Positions 11,892-23,015 of a DNA stretch of 64,000 nt are shown one piece after another. Numbering within the stretch: the first letter of the stretch is position 1; each line of letters begins with the position of its first letter. The position numbers and the translations under genes are program-made. This DNA comes from Apium graveolens (lineage: Eukaryota > Streptophyta > Magnoliopsida > Apiales > Apiaceae): NCBI RefSeq assembly GCF_009905375.1, contig NC_133650.1:170828518-170892517 (forward strand). The letters run 5' to 3'. The notes under the pieces are model-generated. The model had not been told where the DNA came from and did not search any database. It saw only the letters and a program-made list of their open reading frames with translations.

Positions 11892-12653
11892 CTATATGGC
11901 ATCATGATTGGCTTTCGTACTTGGTAGGCCTGTCACAAAATCCATGGCTATATGCTCCCATTTCCATTCCGGGATTTCCAGGGGCCGTAATAGTCTACTT
12001 GATCGCTGATGTTCAGCCTTCACTCTCTGGCATGTCAAGCACTTGTTGACCCACTCTGCTACTTCTCTCTTTATGTTAGGCCACCAATAATATTCCTTCA
12101 GGTCACGGTACATCTTCGTACTTCCTGGGTGGATTGAATATCTAGAGTTGTTCCCTTCATGCAGCAGCTCATCCTTTAACTCTTGTACATTTGGAATCCA
12201 AATTCGGGACGTATATCTCATGATCCCTTTCTCGTCCTTCTCGCATCTCACTTCCTCACCGGTCAATGTTCCTCTTTCTTTACTCATCTTCTTTTCCTGA
12301 CATACTCTTATCTTTTCTGTCAGTTCCGGCACTAGCTTAATCTCAAATAATCCTTTTGTTCCTTTACCGGTCATTCTTACGTTAATTTCCATCTTCTCAA
12401 ATTCTTTAATTAATTCCTCAGATGTCATTATCATTTTGAGTCTTTCCTTTCTACTAAGGGCGTCAGCCACCACATTGGTTTTACCCCGGTGATACAAAAT
12501 TTCATTGTTGTAGTCCTTAATCAACTCTAACCATCTCCTCTGTCTCATGTTTAGTTCTTTCTGAGTAAAAATACATTTGAAGCTCTTGTGGTCTGTGTAA
12601 ATCTCGCATTTCTCACTGTACAGGTAGTGCCTCCAAATTTTCAGGGCAAACAC
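11892..12653 (-). pseudogene. Element B RNase H end, linker, integrase zinc finger and core start
   Basis: This is an open block of 253 codons. It begins in RNase H ([18 protein letters not shown] with a catalytic aspartate, VVADALSR at the domain end). It passes through a charged linker into the integrase HHCC zinc finger, whose two histidines ([15 protein letters not shown]) and two cysteines (CLTC) are all present, and ends in the integrase core with the first catalytic aspartate in AMDFVTGLP. This is the best preserved integrase N-terminus in the window and shows what is missing from A and altered in C and F. Confidence 0.9.
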
Positions 12654-12875
12654 TATGGCTGCTAATTCTAGATCGTGCGTTGGGTATATGATCTCATACT
12701 CCTTTAATTACGGAGAGGCATACACGATAACCTTTCCATGCTGCATAAGCACACATCCTAGTCATTTATGCGATACGTCGCTGTATATCATAAACTCTCC
12801 CTTTCCATCAGGAAGAGCGAGCACTGGTGCTGACACCAGTCTCCTTTTCAGTTCTTGAAAGCTTTCCTCACATTT
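12654..12875 (-). pseudogene. Element B RNase H N-terminal part
   Basis: The translation between the RT and RNase H blocks shows CEESFQELKRRL, APVLALPDG, LGCVLMQHGKVIVYAS and [11 protein letters not shown], the usual start of Ty3/gypsy RNase H. Three in-frame stops occur (about 12880, 12770 and 12709), the last at a position where the family has a glutamine. No frameshift is needed to read through. Confidence 0.8.
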
Positions 12876-13781
12876 CTATGTCCATACAAACTTTTCTATT
12901 TTCCGGGTAAGTCTAGTCAGTGGGCCGGCTATCTTAGCAAAGTCTTGCACGAATCTTCGGTAATATCCTGCTAAACCCACAAAACTTATAACCTCTGTTG
13001 GGGTAGTCGGTCTTTCCCAGTTGCATACTGCCTCTATTTTGGCGGGGTCAACTAAAACTCCTTTGCTACTCACCACATGCCCTAAGAACTGAACTTCCCT
13101 TAACCAAAACATGGATTTCGAGAACTTGGCATATAATTTCTCATTCCTCAAGATTTCTAAGACTATCCTCAAATGTTCTGTATGTTCTTGCTATGTCTTT
13201 GAGTAGATTATAATATCATCTATAAAAACTATCACACATATATCTAGGTACTTTTTGAACACTCTGTTCATCAAATCCATAAAGGCTGCGGGTGCATTGG
13301 TTAGCCCAAACGACATGACTAAGAACTCATAGTGTTCATACCTAGTGCAAAAAGCAGTCTTCGGTATATCCTCAGGTTTGATTTTGAACTGGTGATATCC
13401 TGTCCTCAAATCTATTTTTGAAAAGTGTACAGCACCCTTGAGTTGGTCGAATAGGTCATCAATCCTAGGGAGAGGGTACCTATTCTTAATAGTCAGCTTA
13501 TTCAACTCTCGATAGTCTATGCATAATCTCATACTGCCATCCTTTTTCTTTACGAATAGTACTGGCGCTCCCCATGGCGACACACTGGGTCTTATCATTC
13601 CGTTATCTAATAACTCTTGCAGTTGAGAATCTAGTTCCTTCATCTCTACTAGGGCTAGCCAATAAGGGGCCTTGGACACTGGTGCTGTCCCTAGTGCTAA
13701 TTCCATGGTGAATTCAATTTCTCTATTGGGTGGCAATCCTGGTAAGTTCTCAGGAAACACATCCTCGAATTCATTCACTAT
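12876..13781 (-). pseudogene. Element B reverse transcriptase
   Basis: This is an almost complete RT domain of the Ty3/gypsy type. It contains [44 protein letters not shown] with the first catalytic aspartate, [18 protein letters not shown] and [10 protein letters not shown] with the catalytic Asp pair (about 13215-13220). One in-frame TAG at about 13188 splits it from the thumb region (13172 down to 12876: [33 protein letters not shown]). The catalytic residues are all present, so inactivity comes from the stops, not from active-site loss. Confidence 0.92.
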
Positions 13782-14276
13782 GGGTATGTCCTGTATGTTA
13801 GGAACTTCCTTCTTAGTATCCATCAAATAAGCCAAATAGGCCTTGTTACCTTTCCTTAACAATCTTTTTGCCTGTAGCATGATCAAAAATTTCTGGGTCT
13901 GTCGTTGACCTCTAAACATTACTTCTTTTCCATTTTGCACTCTTATCTTCACCCTCTTCCGCTCAAAATCTATTTGTGCTCCATTACTGGATAACCAATC
14001 CATCCCTAAGATTACATCAAATTTTCCTAACATAAATGGGATTAGGTCAACCTCGAAGACTTTCCCTTCTAATTTTAACTTGCATTTAGGGTGTACTTGA
14101 TTCACATGAATTATTTCTTTGTTTTCTATTTCCACTTGTAATACCTCACGTAAGGGTATGGCGTTAAGTTTTAACTTTTTAGCAAAATCTTGATATATAA
14201 ATGACTTGGTCGCTCCAGAATCAAATAGGATATTTTCATGTTCGGAATTTAACCGAAGGGTACCTGCTATCACGTC
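13782..14276 (-). pseudogene. Element B aspartic protease and protease-RT linker
   Basis: An open stretch continuous with RT and the gag zinc knuckles. [12 protein letters not shown] at about 14205-14240 is the active-site motif with intact [22 protein letters not shown] near 13970-14025 is the second conserved protease motif. The linker carries [16 protein letters not shown] before RT. The domain would process the Gag-Pol polyprotein. No stop occurs in this part (it lies within the 440-codon open block 13191-14513), but it belongs to a broken polyprotein. Confidence 0.9.
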
Positions 14277-15604
14277 ACTGTTCCGGACAGCATCCTGAAC
14301 GGTCATGTTGAAGGTCCTAGCAGCTGGGGGCCGGTTGGATGCAGCTCTGCTCATCCCTGAGGCCGGGGGCTTCAATGTCAGGAAATCCTTCCTCATGTGC
14401 CCTACTTTCCCACAATGGAAACATGTCACGCTAGGTTGGTTGCAGTTGTTGGCAAGGTGTCCGGTTTCGCCATACTTATAGCATTTTAAAGGGGCTCTCG
14501 CCTGGATGCACACTCCAAAGTGTCTCCTCTTACAGGTTTGACTCTCCGGTATTAGGGCGCGGGGTTGTCTATGAAATATTGCCCTAGATTATCCGTCGCC
14601 CTGGCCAACACTCTCACTTGGGGCCTTTCTGAATCCGGGGCCTCGCGCAGGTTGGGACACCACTCCCTTGACGAACCTGCTTGGAAGGTTCCTGTTTCCG
14701 GTTCCTCCTCCTTGGCTTCATATCTTCCACTTCCTATTTTCCTTTTCCTTCTAACTTTGTTCACTACCAGTTTCAACAATCGAGGCTTTCTGCACTAAGG
14801 TGGCATAATCTATCAGTTCTAGTACTACCACTCAATTCTGGATCCACTGTTTCAGACCAAGCTGAAACCTTCACAGTTTCTTCTCTTCGGTATTCACGAA
14901 CTCAGGTACAAATCATGACGGCTCAATAAATTTGGCCTATACTCTGCCACAGTCATCTTATCTTGTTTCAACTCTAGAAACTTAATCTCCATCTGAGTTT
15001 GCATAAACCTAGGGAAATACTTGTCTAAGAACAGTTGGTTAAATCTATCCCATGGAATCACAACATCAGTCTTGAGGTTTCGTTTGGACTCCCACCAGTA
15101 ATTAGCTTCTCCTTTCAGCATGTAAGAAGCAAAAATGGTCTTGTGTCATTCTTCCACACCTAGTATCTTGAAGGACTTTTCTATTTCCTTGAGCCAGACC
15201 CGCGCTTCAATCGGGTCGGCAGATCCTAGAAACTCTGGGGGTTTGAGGGATTTGAATGCCATGAAGGCAGTGGCCGCTGTCTGTTGGGCAACATGCGGCT
15301 GTGGTGGAATGGGCTGCTGGTTCAGATTTGCCCTTAAAAGTTCCATAAACTCCTTCATGGGGTTCTCTCCCTGATGGGTATCCTCAACCTCTTCTTCTAC
15401 ATACTCTTCCTCATCATACTCATTATAGTCTAGGTCTTCTTCACTTTCCCCATTCACTATGTGGTCAAGTCCATTCCGTTGTTGGTAAACTGATTAGTCT
15501 AGGTCTTCTTCACTTTCCTCATTCACTATGTGGTCAGGTCCATTCCGTTGTTGGTTAACGGATTATGCGGGATGTGCCCTGGTTCCTCTTATACGGGGTG
15601 ACAT
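14277..15604 (-). pseudogene. Element B gag
   Basis: I place the start at the ATG at 15602-15604 because it begins the frame leading into the acidic N-terminus and follows a splice-acceptor-like CAG. Two in-frame stops occur early (about 15563 and 15495). An acidic stretch (YNEYDEEEYVEEEVE) is followed by a gag domain with LKPPEFLGSADP, YMLKGEANYWWES and FLELKQDKM. Several more stops and at least one frameshift (near 14580 and near 14940) follow. Of the two zinc knuckles, the first reads [14 protein letters not shown] (second Cys to Tyr) and the second [14 protein letters not shown] (last Cys to Phe), so both have lost a metal ligand. Confidence 0.87.
15426..15563 (-). repeat. 69-bp tandem duplication in B gag
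   Basis: The block containing GTCTAGGTCTTCTTCACTTT and ATTCCGTTGTTGGT is present twice with a 69-base offset (15426-15494 and 15495-15563) and a few differences. Because 69 is a multiple of three, the duplication keeps frame and lengthens the acidic N-terminus by 23 codons. Confidence 0.85.
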
Positions 15605-15608
15605 TGTT

Positions 15609-15974
15609 CTGATAATGAAAATTTGTCAATATAGTTGCAAATATTTTATAATTGGATTAATTTATTCATATGTAAGCATGTCATTTATTATCTAGCATGT
15701 TTTTATCAAGTGCAATAATATGGAAATTAATTTCTTTATAACTGCTAGATATATACCATAGGGTCTCCTAATTATATCTTGGGGACAAAATAACTACCCG
15801 AGTTCATACATGGCCTGATTATAATACATCATTAGTTGTCCTGAATACTGAAATGCAAATACATAAGCCGTGCACCCTGAAGGGCTAGGAATGCTATCTA
15901 CTACCAGCTATCCTATCAAAATTGGTGACAAGTCACCCAGCCTTCTTCAAGGTCCATAAATGGTCACTAGTCCC
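15609..15974 (-). other. Region between B leader ORF and gag; candidate intron
   Basis: There is no open frame. On the minus strand the sequence is AT-rich and ends CATTATCAG immediately before AACAATG of gag, which looks like a plant 3' splice site. A possible donor is CGGGTAGTTATTTTG near 15800. Whether it is spliced cannot be told from sequence alone. Confidence 0.35.
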
Positions 15975-16159
15975 TCAGTCACTGTAACTGCGCGTGAGTT
16001 CTCGAACCCTCCTCATCGCTCCTGCCAACATCAGCTCTGCGTCAACTACCGGAATGTATCCTCCCACCGTCGTCATCCTCATCTGAACCCGGGTGCGGAG
16101 CTCGATCCCATCAATCTCTCTGCGGGCTATGGCCGGGGAAGCAGCTCTGAAGTCCCCTG
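15975..16159 (-). pseudogene. Element B leader ORF, C-terminal part
   Basis: This is the continuation of the reading frame at 27808-28318, with which it is exactly in frame once C and one copy of its CCCTG duplication are removed. The segment includes ARREIDGIELRTRVQMRM and ends in RELTRSYSD before a TGA at 15975-15977. It is predicted to be arginine-rich and helical. No family recognised. Confidence 0.6.
16155..16159. repeat. Target site duplication of C, left (CCCTG)
   Basis: CCCTG before the LTR start at 16160 is repeated at 27803-27807 after the LTR end. Confidence 0.92.
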
Positions 16160-18496
16160 TATAACGACTCGTGTATTTTTTTTTGAATTATTTAAATAGG
16201 TAATTATTATGGAAATTATTAATTAAATAAAATATGTGTATTGGTTTTGATCGTTATGTGTTGTTTGATTAGTATCTATGTGTGATTTATGATGTATCGG
16301 GTTGTCCGCGTGATTAATTAAGGAGTTGTATTGAATTTTTTCACTTTTAAACTAGATTTAATGTAAATTTATTTGTATAAATATTTGAAGTGTCTCTAAA
16401 ATTGTTTTTATGATTTTATAATTACAATAATTATTTTTAGGATCTTATAAAATTGAGATATCAATATTTTATCAATTATTTAACCCTGAATGATTTTCTA
16501 ATTACATTTTTATGTAAAATCTGTATTTAATTCTAGAATTCTTCAAAAATTTTAAAACTCATATTTATTTAAGTTTGGAATATTTCGAGAATTTAAAATT
16601 ATTTTGAAAATTTTCGGGATTAATTTTACCCACGCGTTGTTTCGTTTTATTGATAAAAGCGGGTATAAGTGTCATTTCAGAAATTTTGTATGGGAATGGT
16701 TGTGAAATTGTGAAAATTGGATTGTGATTTGTGTTATTTGACGTCGATATTGTGTTTGACGGGTAGTCCGATAAACAAAGGAGACGCTACCCGATTTCCG
16801 GGAAATCAACTATGGCAATGCGGGGGCGTATCCAGTAATTATCGGGACGTCGAGCGAGTATAAGTAAATATATACGTATGTTTTATACAAAACCTGATTG
16901 TATGTTGTAGTGAAACGTTTTGCCAAAAATCAATAACTCTAATTTCATACAATGATGAGTATACGCATTTTATGAAAATGAACACCAAATCGATTTTCGA
17001 GAACGTGACCCCTAATTGGGGTTGTATTATTGTAATATGAATGATTACGAGTCGGAATATGTTATCATATGGGTAGGTGGTTAGCGAGGATATGTCAAGC
17101 ATAACTGAGTGTCTAACATAGAGTATTTCTCCCCTGTAGGTTCTAGTCGGGAAACCGAATGTGGATTTTGGACTAAAGATGACCTAGTGGTCAGTCGACG
17201 AGCTCAGTAGAGTTTCAACAAAAAAACCTGAGTGTCGAAGTCGAATCTAATGTGGTCTAGTGGTTGGACGTTAAAGCCTGAGCAGCAGAGTCGGCTCAGA
17301 ATTGATCAGTAATAGTTGTAAAGCCCTGTAAGGCAAGTACTTCTAAATCTTTCTCGAGATACAGTGCAAATATTTCTAAACTCTCTTGTAACATATTATT
17401 GAGCATTTAAAATAATTCTATTTTATATTGTGAGTACTTTGAATAACATAGCCTTGAAACCGGATCACATCGTTTGAACTTTGAGCCGTAAGCCTTATTC
17501 TTTGTAAATCATCCTTTGTTGATTCTCATATACCAAACCACACAAATATGATACTACTCCCCAAATGTATAACTACCAAACACCAAACACTTGAACAAAA
17601 TTGTTTGAAAACATAAAAACTTTTATACTCCAACCATTCTTTATAACATCAAAGAACTATATCTTGAAAAATCATTATTTGTCTAATACCTGATCCTTTT
17701 ACAAACTGAAAACCGTTTCTTATATATACCCTGATATACCTTTGTGATATCCATGAGTTTCCTTACTTTTTTTTATTCAAGTGTTTAATCATCATTGATT
17801 ATGATCTTGTTTAATCGAATTATATTGTTTATCATATTGAACTGCTGTAGAATTGGATAGTTTTTTTTATATATGGACCAGATTCGTGGTCAGGCCATAT
17901 CAATGGTCAAGTTAGGCCAATGAGTGCCTTGGATCCAGTAATTAGAGCAGTGTTGTGTGCTTTGTTCGGGGTTAGTGCGTGGCTGATCAGCAGCCTAACC
18001 TTGGTTTTAAAACTTAAAATGAATATCCAATTCTAATGATTATTTAGCAATAAACTTGATTCCTCTGAATCATCTCGTTTGATCATTGATTAACCTCAAT
18101 TATTGTCATTGTGACTTGCTGAGCTAGTTAGCTCACTCTTGCGAATCTTTTTATGTATTCTACAGTTAAGAAGGATACGGTTGATAGCGAGGTTTCCCAA
18201 ATCAATGTACGAGCTAAGATTCCAGATTGAGTTGGATCGAGCTAGAAGGAGCTTATTGCGGTAGTGAGATAGTAAGATTGTAAGAATAATTTTATTATCA
18301 GTTGTAAGTTAAATTAGTTGGGATTTGGTACGTTGTAATAAAAGTTAAGGTTGTGGCTCGTTTTCATACTTTAACCTGTTGTGATCCGTGGTTATGTAAA
18401 GCAAGGTCATTGCAAATAATATTTCTTATACAGGTTTATATATGGTGTATGTGTTGTGGACCCCAAACTTCTGACCCGGGTTTGGAGGGCGCCACA
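16160..18496 (+). repeat. Element C, 5' LTR with internal deletion
   Basis: About 2.34 kb. Compared with the 3' LTR it lacks one block equivalent to about 25041-25996: the sequence jumps from GAAATTTTGT (16680-16689) to ATGGGAATGG (16690). The missing block contains the TATA-like sequence and the microsatellite, so this copy probably has no promoter of its own. The remainder is closely similar to the 3' LTR. Confidence 0.92.
18121..18165 (+). promoter_or_regulatory. Conserved LTR module (C, 5' LTR)
   Basis: Perfect palindrome GAGCTAGTTAGCTC, then ACTCTTGCG, an AT-rich stretch and CTACAG. The same module occurs in the LTRs of F and, with an altered hairpin, of A. It may be a splice acceptor downstream of a hairpin. 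Confidence 0.4.
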
Positions 18497-18499
18497 GGT

Positions 18500-18511
18500 T
18501 GGTATCAGAGC
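18500..18511 (+). other. Element C primer binding site
   Basis: TGGTATCAGAGC, three bases after the LTR end; initiator-methionine tRNA type. Confidence 0.92.
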
Positions 18512-21368
18512 TACAGGTTATAAGTCACTAAAACAAGCCTAGATTGTCGGGATTTGGTAGAGGATTAGGATTAGGAATAAGTAATAGAAAGATAAGACGT
18601 TGTGAGGTTGGGTGCGATTGTATAGTAGGTCTCTGACACGGTTCGTATTGCAATTCAGGATTCTTAACTTGTGACGTGATTTCCAGACAAAGGCAATGGT
18701 AGATCCTGATTTCCATGCATCATCTGATCGTTGGAGCTTTCCGTTCGAGGATCGTCATCTTTTCCTAAATTTGATTCGCACCTTGTTCTTTCATCAGTAT
18801 TAATGGTATTACCTTCTGTTATGACAGTTGCACCTGTTCAAGCTATTCTACGCTATTCTACCACCTCTTGATATGAGACTACCTATTTAAGAACCTCCAT
18901 CTGTTTATTCTTGTTTCACTAGACATTCGGCTGTGAGTGTATCTCTTTAGTTTACTCTACGCCATGTTCTATGCCCTCAGTTTAAAACCTATCTTATGGA
19001 GCAACAGTATTTACGAGGATGGATTCGATAGCTACAACAAATGGTAAGTGCATGAGATATTAATAAAGGTGAGAATGAGTTTAGAAAGAAGATTCAAGTG
19101 TTCTGGAGGATAGTTGTTATCAGATTAAAAGAAGCCATTAGTAATTAGGCCACCCGTGACTAGCTTGTGGAATGGATTAGATAAGTATTGAAAAGAGAGA
19201 GTTAGAGGAGATTATGGATCTGGAGATTTCTTGAAGTTAGATAATGGTGTTATGATGATGTGATATATATTTTAACAAGGTGATGTGACATTAGCCGACT
19301 TGTTGACTATTGGATAGTCTATTCCATATAACGATTGTATAGTTGATAACGGGAGTATTACCAGTATGGAAGCTTGATGTGAAGCTACGAATAAGATAAC
19401 ATGCAACGACAACTGAAGTCTTCGTCGATTAAGGAAGGCAAATGGACCCAATAAAGGAGAGAGGGTAGATTGAAGTAAATGGATCTATATGTGATCATTT
19501 CTTTAATTTGGTACCTTGTTATAAGAAGGAAAGACAACAACCAACTCATATAGTAAGGACAACCAGATTTGTGATTTTTAAAATTTTCAAACAAGTTTTC
19601 AAAAAAGATTTTTCCTTACAAAATTTCTAACAGCCTTTTTGTATAAAATAAGTTTTAAACACTGGTTGTCAAGTTACTACTTGAGTTTCTTGTTTGTTAA
19701 CTGACCCGGATTAACCGGAAGGATATTTATTTTAGACTTGATATTGTTAATTCAGAGAATAGAGTGATCCGTGATAATGAAGAAGTTGATTATTCCAAAC
19801 CGAAAAGTACAAATATTGTTTGATAAGATTAACAACAGAATCAGCGTACAGAGTAACTATTTATCTAATTACTAGGACTATCAGAGTTCAAAGAATTCAT
19901 TGATTTAACAAAAGCTTGTGCATGACCGAAGAAAATTGGGAAGATTTCCAGACCTTTCCAAAAGAAGAATATTATTAACAAAAGGATCGTTATGTTAAAT
20001 GATTCGGGGTTATTCTAAATTGAAAAGAGAAAACTCGAGGTTATCATGTAATAATGCCATTATGATCGAATTATTAAAGTATTATATGCGTAGACGTGAT
20101 GTTACAGACGTAAGACTTAACAAGTAAGAATCTATCATAATGCTTAATTTGTGAAGGCATTTCAGCGTACGTTCTAAAGTTGTTATATGACACAATGGGA
20201 ATATGATTGAACAAGCTCGAAAGAGGAATACAAGTGTAATGTGGATGGTGACCAATGGTGTCGTTCTTGTCTTCAATATTACAGCGAATATTCTTTTTTT
20301 TTTAATTCCTAAAAATATATGAACTTCTTTTCTTAATAAACTCCTTATGAGGATATCAAAAAGGAGGATATTGCATTCCTTTCAAATTTAAATTGTTCCC
20401 CTCAAGTTTTGCTCTCTAATTGGGACAAACAGTGTTATGGTGAGATGCTTTGTCGGAATGACGAAGAGTCGGGTGGGACGCCACCTAATCATGTGTTGTA
20501 TGCCATATGGTACGAAAGACTAGCCATCTTAAGTACCAATGTGGTTATCTCATTCATATTCAAATCCTTATTTCTTTTTTCTTTTGAACTCTAATTTTTG
20601 TTAAATTGTGAATCCTTCTAGTTGTTTTGTTATACTGTCGTTCTTTGCAAGAGTTTTTCAAACAGAAATCAACGTATTATGAACCTAGCGGACAAAGTTC
20701 CATCTACCTTTTACGCATGGAAAGAAAATAAGGGTATATGGTGAGAATTGCAAATCACTAACCCAGTCAGGGATGCACTAAGAGTCAAGGGAATCTACTC
20801 CAATAAGGAATACGTCTTCGAGAATGAGAGTTTATAAATTGTCTATGAAATATGTTATTCAGAATACGGATGCGGTGACGTGAATGATTATGGTGAATAC
20901 CTTATGCGTTAAAGTATTGAGAGATGTGGAAGCAACTTCATTGTTTATTCCCCCAAGGTATTGGTGATAAGATCATTTACCCCGTTGGATTATTAAGATT
21001 ATGACTAAAGGACTAGCAAATTTAAGGACGCGTAATTGTTAAATAAGTAAGTACTAATGGTGGGATTGAGATTTCTGGCAACAAGTTTGGGAGGATTTGA
21101 TATTATTTAATATAGGAGAAATTGACATTATTATAGGAAATGGACTAACTATTTAAGCATAATGCCCAGATAGATTGTCGTGATGAAAAGATAGTTCTGA
21201 AGATGTCATGTGAGAATATGATGAGGTATAAAGGAAGAAGGAGGATACAAAATTTATTAACGATAATTACGGTGACCAAGATATGAGCATTATGGTGATT
21301 ATGAGATAAATAAAAGTCAGAAGCAAACAAAATTTGAAGATTTTATAGCAATTAAGGAGTTTCAAGAT
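18512..21368 (+). pseudogene. Element C leader and gag/protease remnants
   Basis: No long frame survives. A start-like frame at about 18695 (ATGGTAGATCCTGAT) has a counterpart in F at about 44163 (reading MADPDVPISSDRLELSV there) and may be an old gag start. The leader block shared with A and F is at about 20400-20600. The last part (about 21020-21340) resembles the protease C-terminal region in spacing but with many stops. There is no zinc knuckle that I can see. The hairpin element at 19544-19686 is listed separately. Confidence 0.45.
19544..19686. repeat. 143-bp MITE-like inverted repeat in C
   Basis: Imperfect inverted repeats of about 22 bases, ending GGACAACCA on the left and starting TGGTTGTC on the right, flank an AT-rich centre. 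F has the same unit at 45029-45171, also 143 bases. A does not show it. It could be a small inverted-repeat insertion inherited by C and F, or an RNA hairpin of the leader. Confidence 0.45.
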
Positions 21369-21915
21369 ATGTTTCCAGATGAGTTAACAACATTTCCTCC
21401 AGATAGAGAAATGAAACTCGCGATTGACTTAGCACCTGAGACGAAGCCAGTGACCAAGGCCTTGCACAAAATGGCACCAGTTAAAATGAGGAAGTTAGCA
21501 AAACAGATGCAAGAGATGTTAGAAGAAGGAGCGATTAGACCTAGTGTAACCCCTAAGGTGCGCCGATACTGATTGTTAATAAGAAAGATGGAAGTATGAG
21601 CTTATGCGTCGATTATCGAATGTTCAATAAGTTTACTATCAAGAGCAAGTATCCGTTACCTCGAAATAATAATTTTTTTGATTAGATGAAAGAAGCAGAG
21701 TATTTTCTAAGATAATTTAAGCTTTGGATGTTATCAATTGGAGATTGAACCTATGGACATATCAAGGATAATTTTCAAAATTAAGTATTGCTGCTATAAA
21801 ATTTTAGTATTGTCATTTGGATTAACTAATATACTAGTAATATTTAAACTTGATGAACAGAATCTTGAAGGAAGATCCGAATAAGTTGTATTTATGTTAC
21901 TTAAAAATCAAAGGA
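21369..21915 (+). pseudogene. Element C first reverse transcriptase
   Basis: The segment opens with MFPDELTTFPPDREMKLAID and GAIRPSVTP, the protease-RT junction of Ty3/gypsy, continues in a shifted frame with [16 protein letters not shown] (about 21570-21620) and SKYPLPR, and then becomes stop-rich. The middle of RT (Asp-Asp motif) is not intact. It aligns with F at about 46735-47160. This is the upstream one of two RT-derived segments in C. Confidence 0.8.
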
Positions 21916-22229
21916 GGACCACGCAAGTATTTAATGATAGCTGGGAAGTCGGAGAAGAAAGAAGTTGTATGAAAAATTTATAATGTGAAAGTTTTGATGG
22001 TAGAAAGCATAAATAGTCAGTGAGAAGGAGACCAAAGGAGATCCAGTAGGAATTAAAGTTACTATGAATAAAGAAAGACCAAAAGCACTAACAAAAGTAA
22101 GAAGTTTCACCATGGACCGGTTATTATTGAAAATTGGTGCAAGATTTCTTGAAAGTTGCAATACCTTTGACGAAGCTAACCAGGAAAAGCAAGAAGTTAT
22201 ATAAAATGGAGAAGGGTGAAGAAAGTTTC

Positions 22230-22620
22230 GCGGAGTTAAAGTAAAGAATGGTTACAGCACCTGCTTTATCACTTTGAAAGTATCAAGGAAATTTGGTAGT
22301 TATAGTGATACTTCTCATAAGGGAATAGGATTTGTGTTGATGCAGCACAATAAAATTTTTGTATATGCATCCAGACAATCGAAACCTCATAAGCAGAAGT
22401 ATCCTACTTATTATTTCGGATTAGCGGTAATAATATTCGCTTTAAAAGATTGGGAAACATGATATGTATGAAGAAAGGTGTAAAATCTATATGGACCATA
22501 AGAGTTTGAAGTATGTATTCATGAGGAAAGGCAAATATAGAGGCAAGCGATAAGCAAAAAGGAGAGAATGAATATAGAAACGGCACCAGAAGAATTATCT
22601 AAGGAATTTTAGAAGTTGGA
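22230..22620 (+). pseudogene. Element C RNase H remnant
   Basis: The frame 22274-22462 includes YSDTSHKGIGFVLMQHNKI, ASRQSKPHKQKYPTY and FALKDWET, which are the conserved blocks of Ty3/gypsy RNase H with a catalytic aspartate in YSD. After 22462 the frame is broken, but the linker with PEELSKEF is still visible near 22590. The partner in F is about 47470-47820. Confidence 0.82.
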
Positions 22621-23015
22621 ATTGGAAGTCAGAGTTTATAATCCAAAAGGATCAAGGATGGATAGTATAACCTTTCAGTCGAAGTTGTTAAGGGAAAGAT
22701 AAGGAGATGTCAAGAGAAGATAATGGATCACGATGTTAGCAGTTAGTAAGAGGAAAAAAATTTATGCGCCTAGGAGAATGATCACGATATCCCCAGGCTT
22801 TCTTCCAGCACTTAGATGCTACAGGTAAAAGAATTAAGAAATGAGATCCTACCGGGAATTCACGAGATAAAGTATTTAATGCCAATATATAAGGAAATTT
22901 TAAAAAAAATAGTGATCACCAGGTATAAGAAGGAAATTTCAAAATGGATTAGGAAGTGTTGGACATGTCAAGGAATTAAGGCGAAGTATCGGAGGCTTAG
23001 TAGACAAGATAGACC
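22621..23015 (+). pseudogene. Element C integrase zinc-finger remnant
   Basis: The frame from 22816 shows QVKELRNEILPGIHEIKYL and, at about 22940-22985, KWIRKCWTCQGIKAKYRR. This is the Cys pair of the HHCC zinc finger. The upstream histidines are degraded. Instead of proceeding to the integrase catalytic core, the sequence changes at about 23015 into RT sequence. The partner in F is about 48000-48218. Confidence 0.8.
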
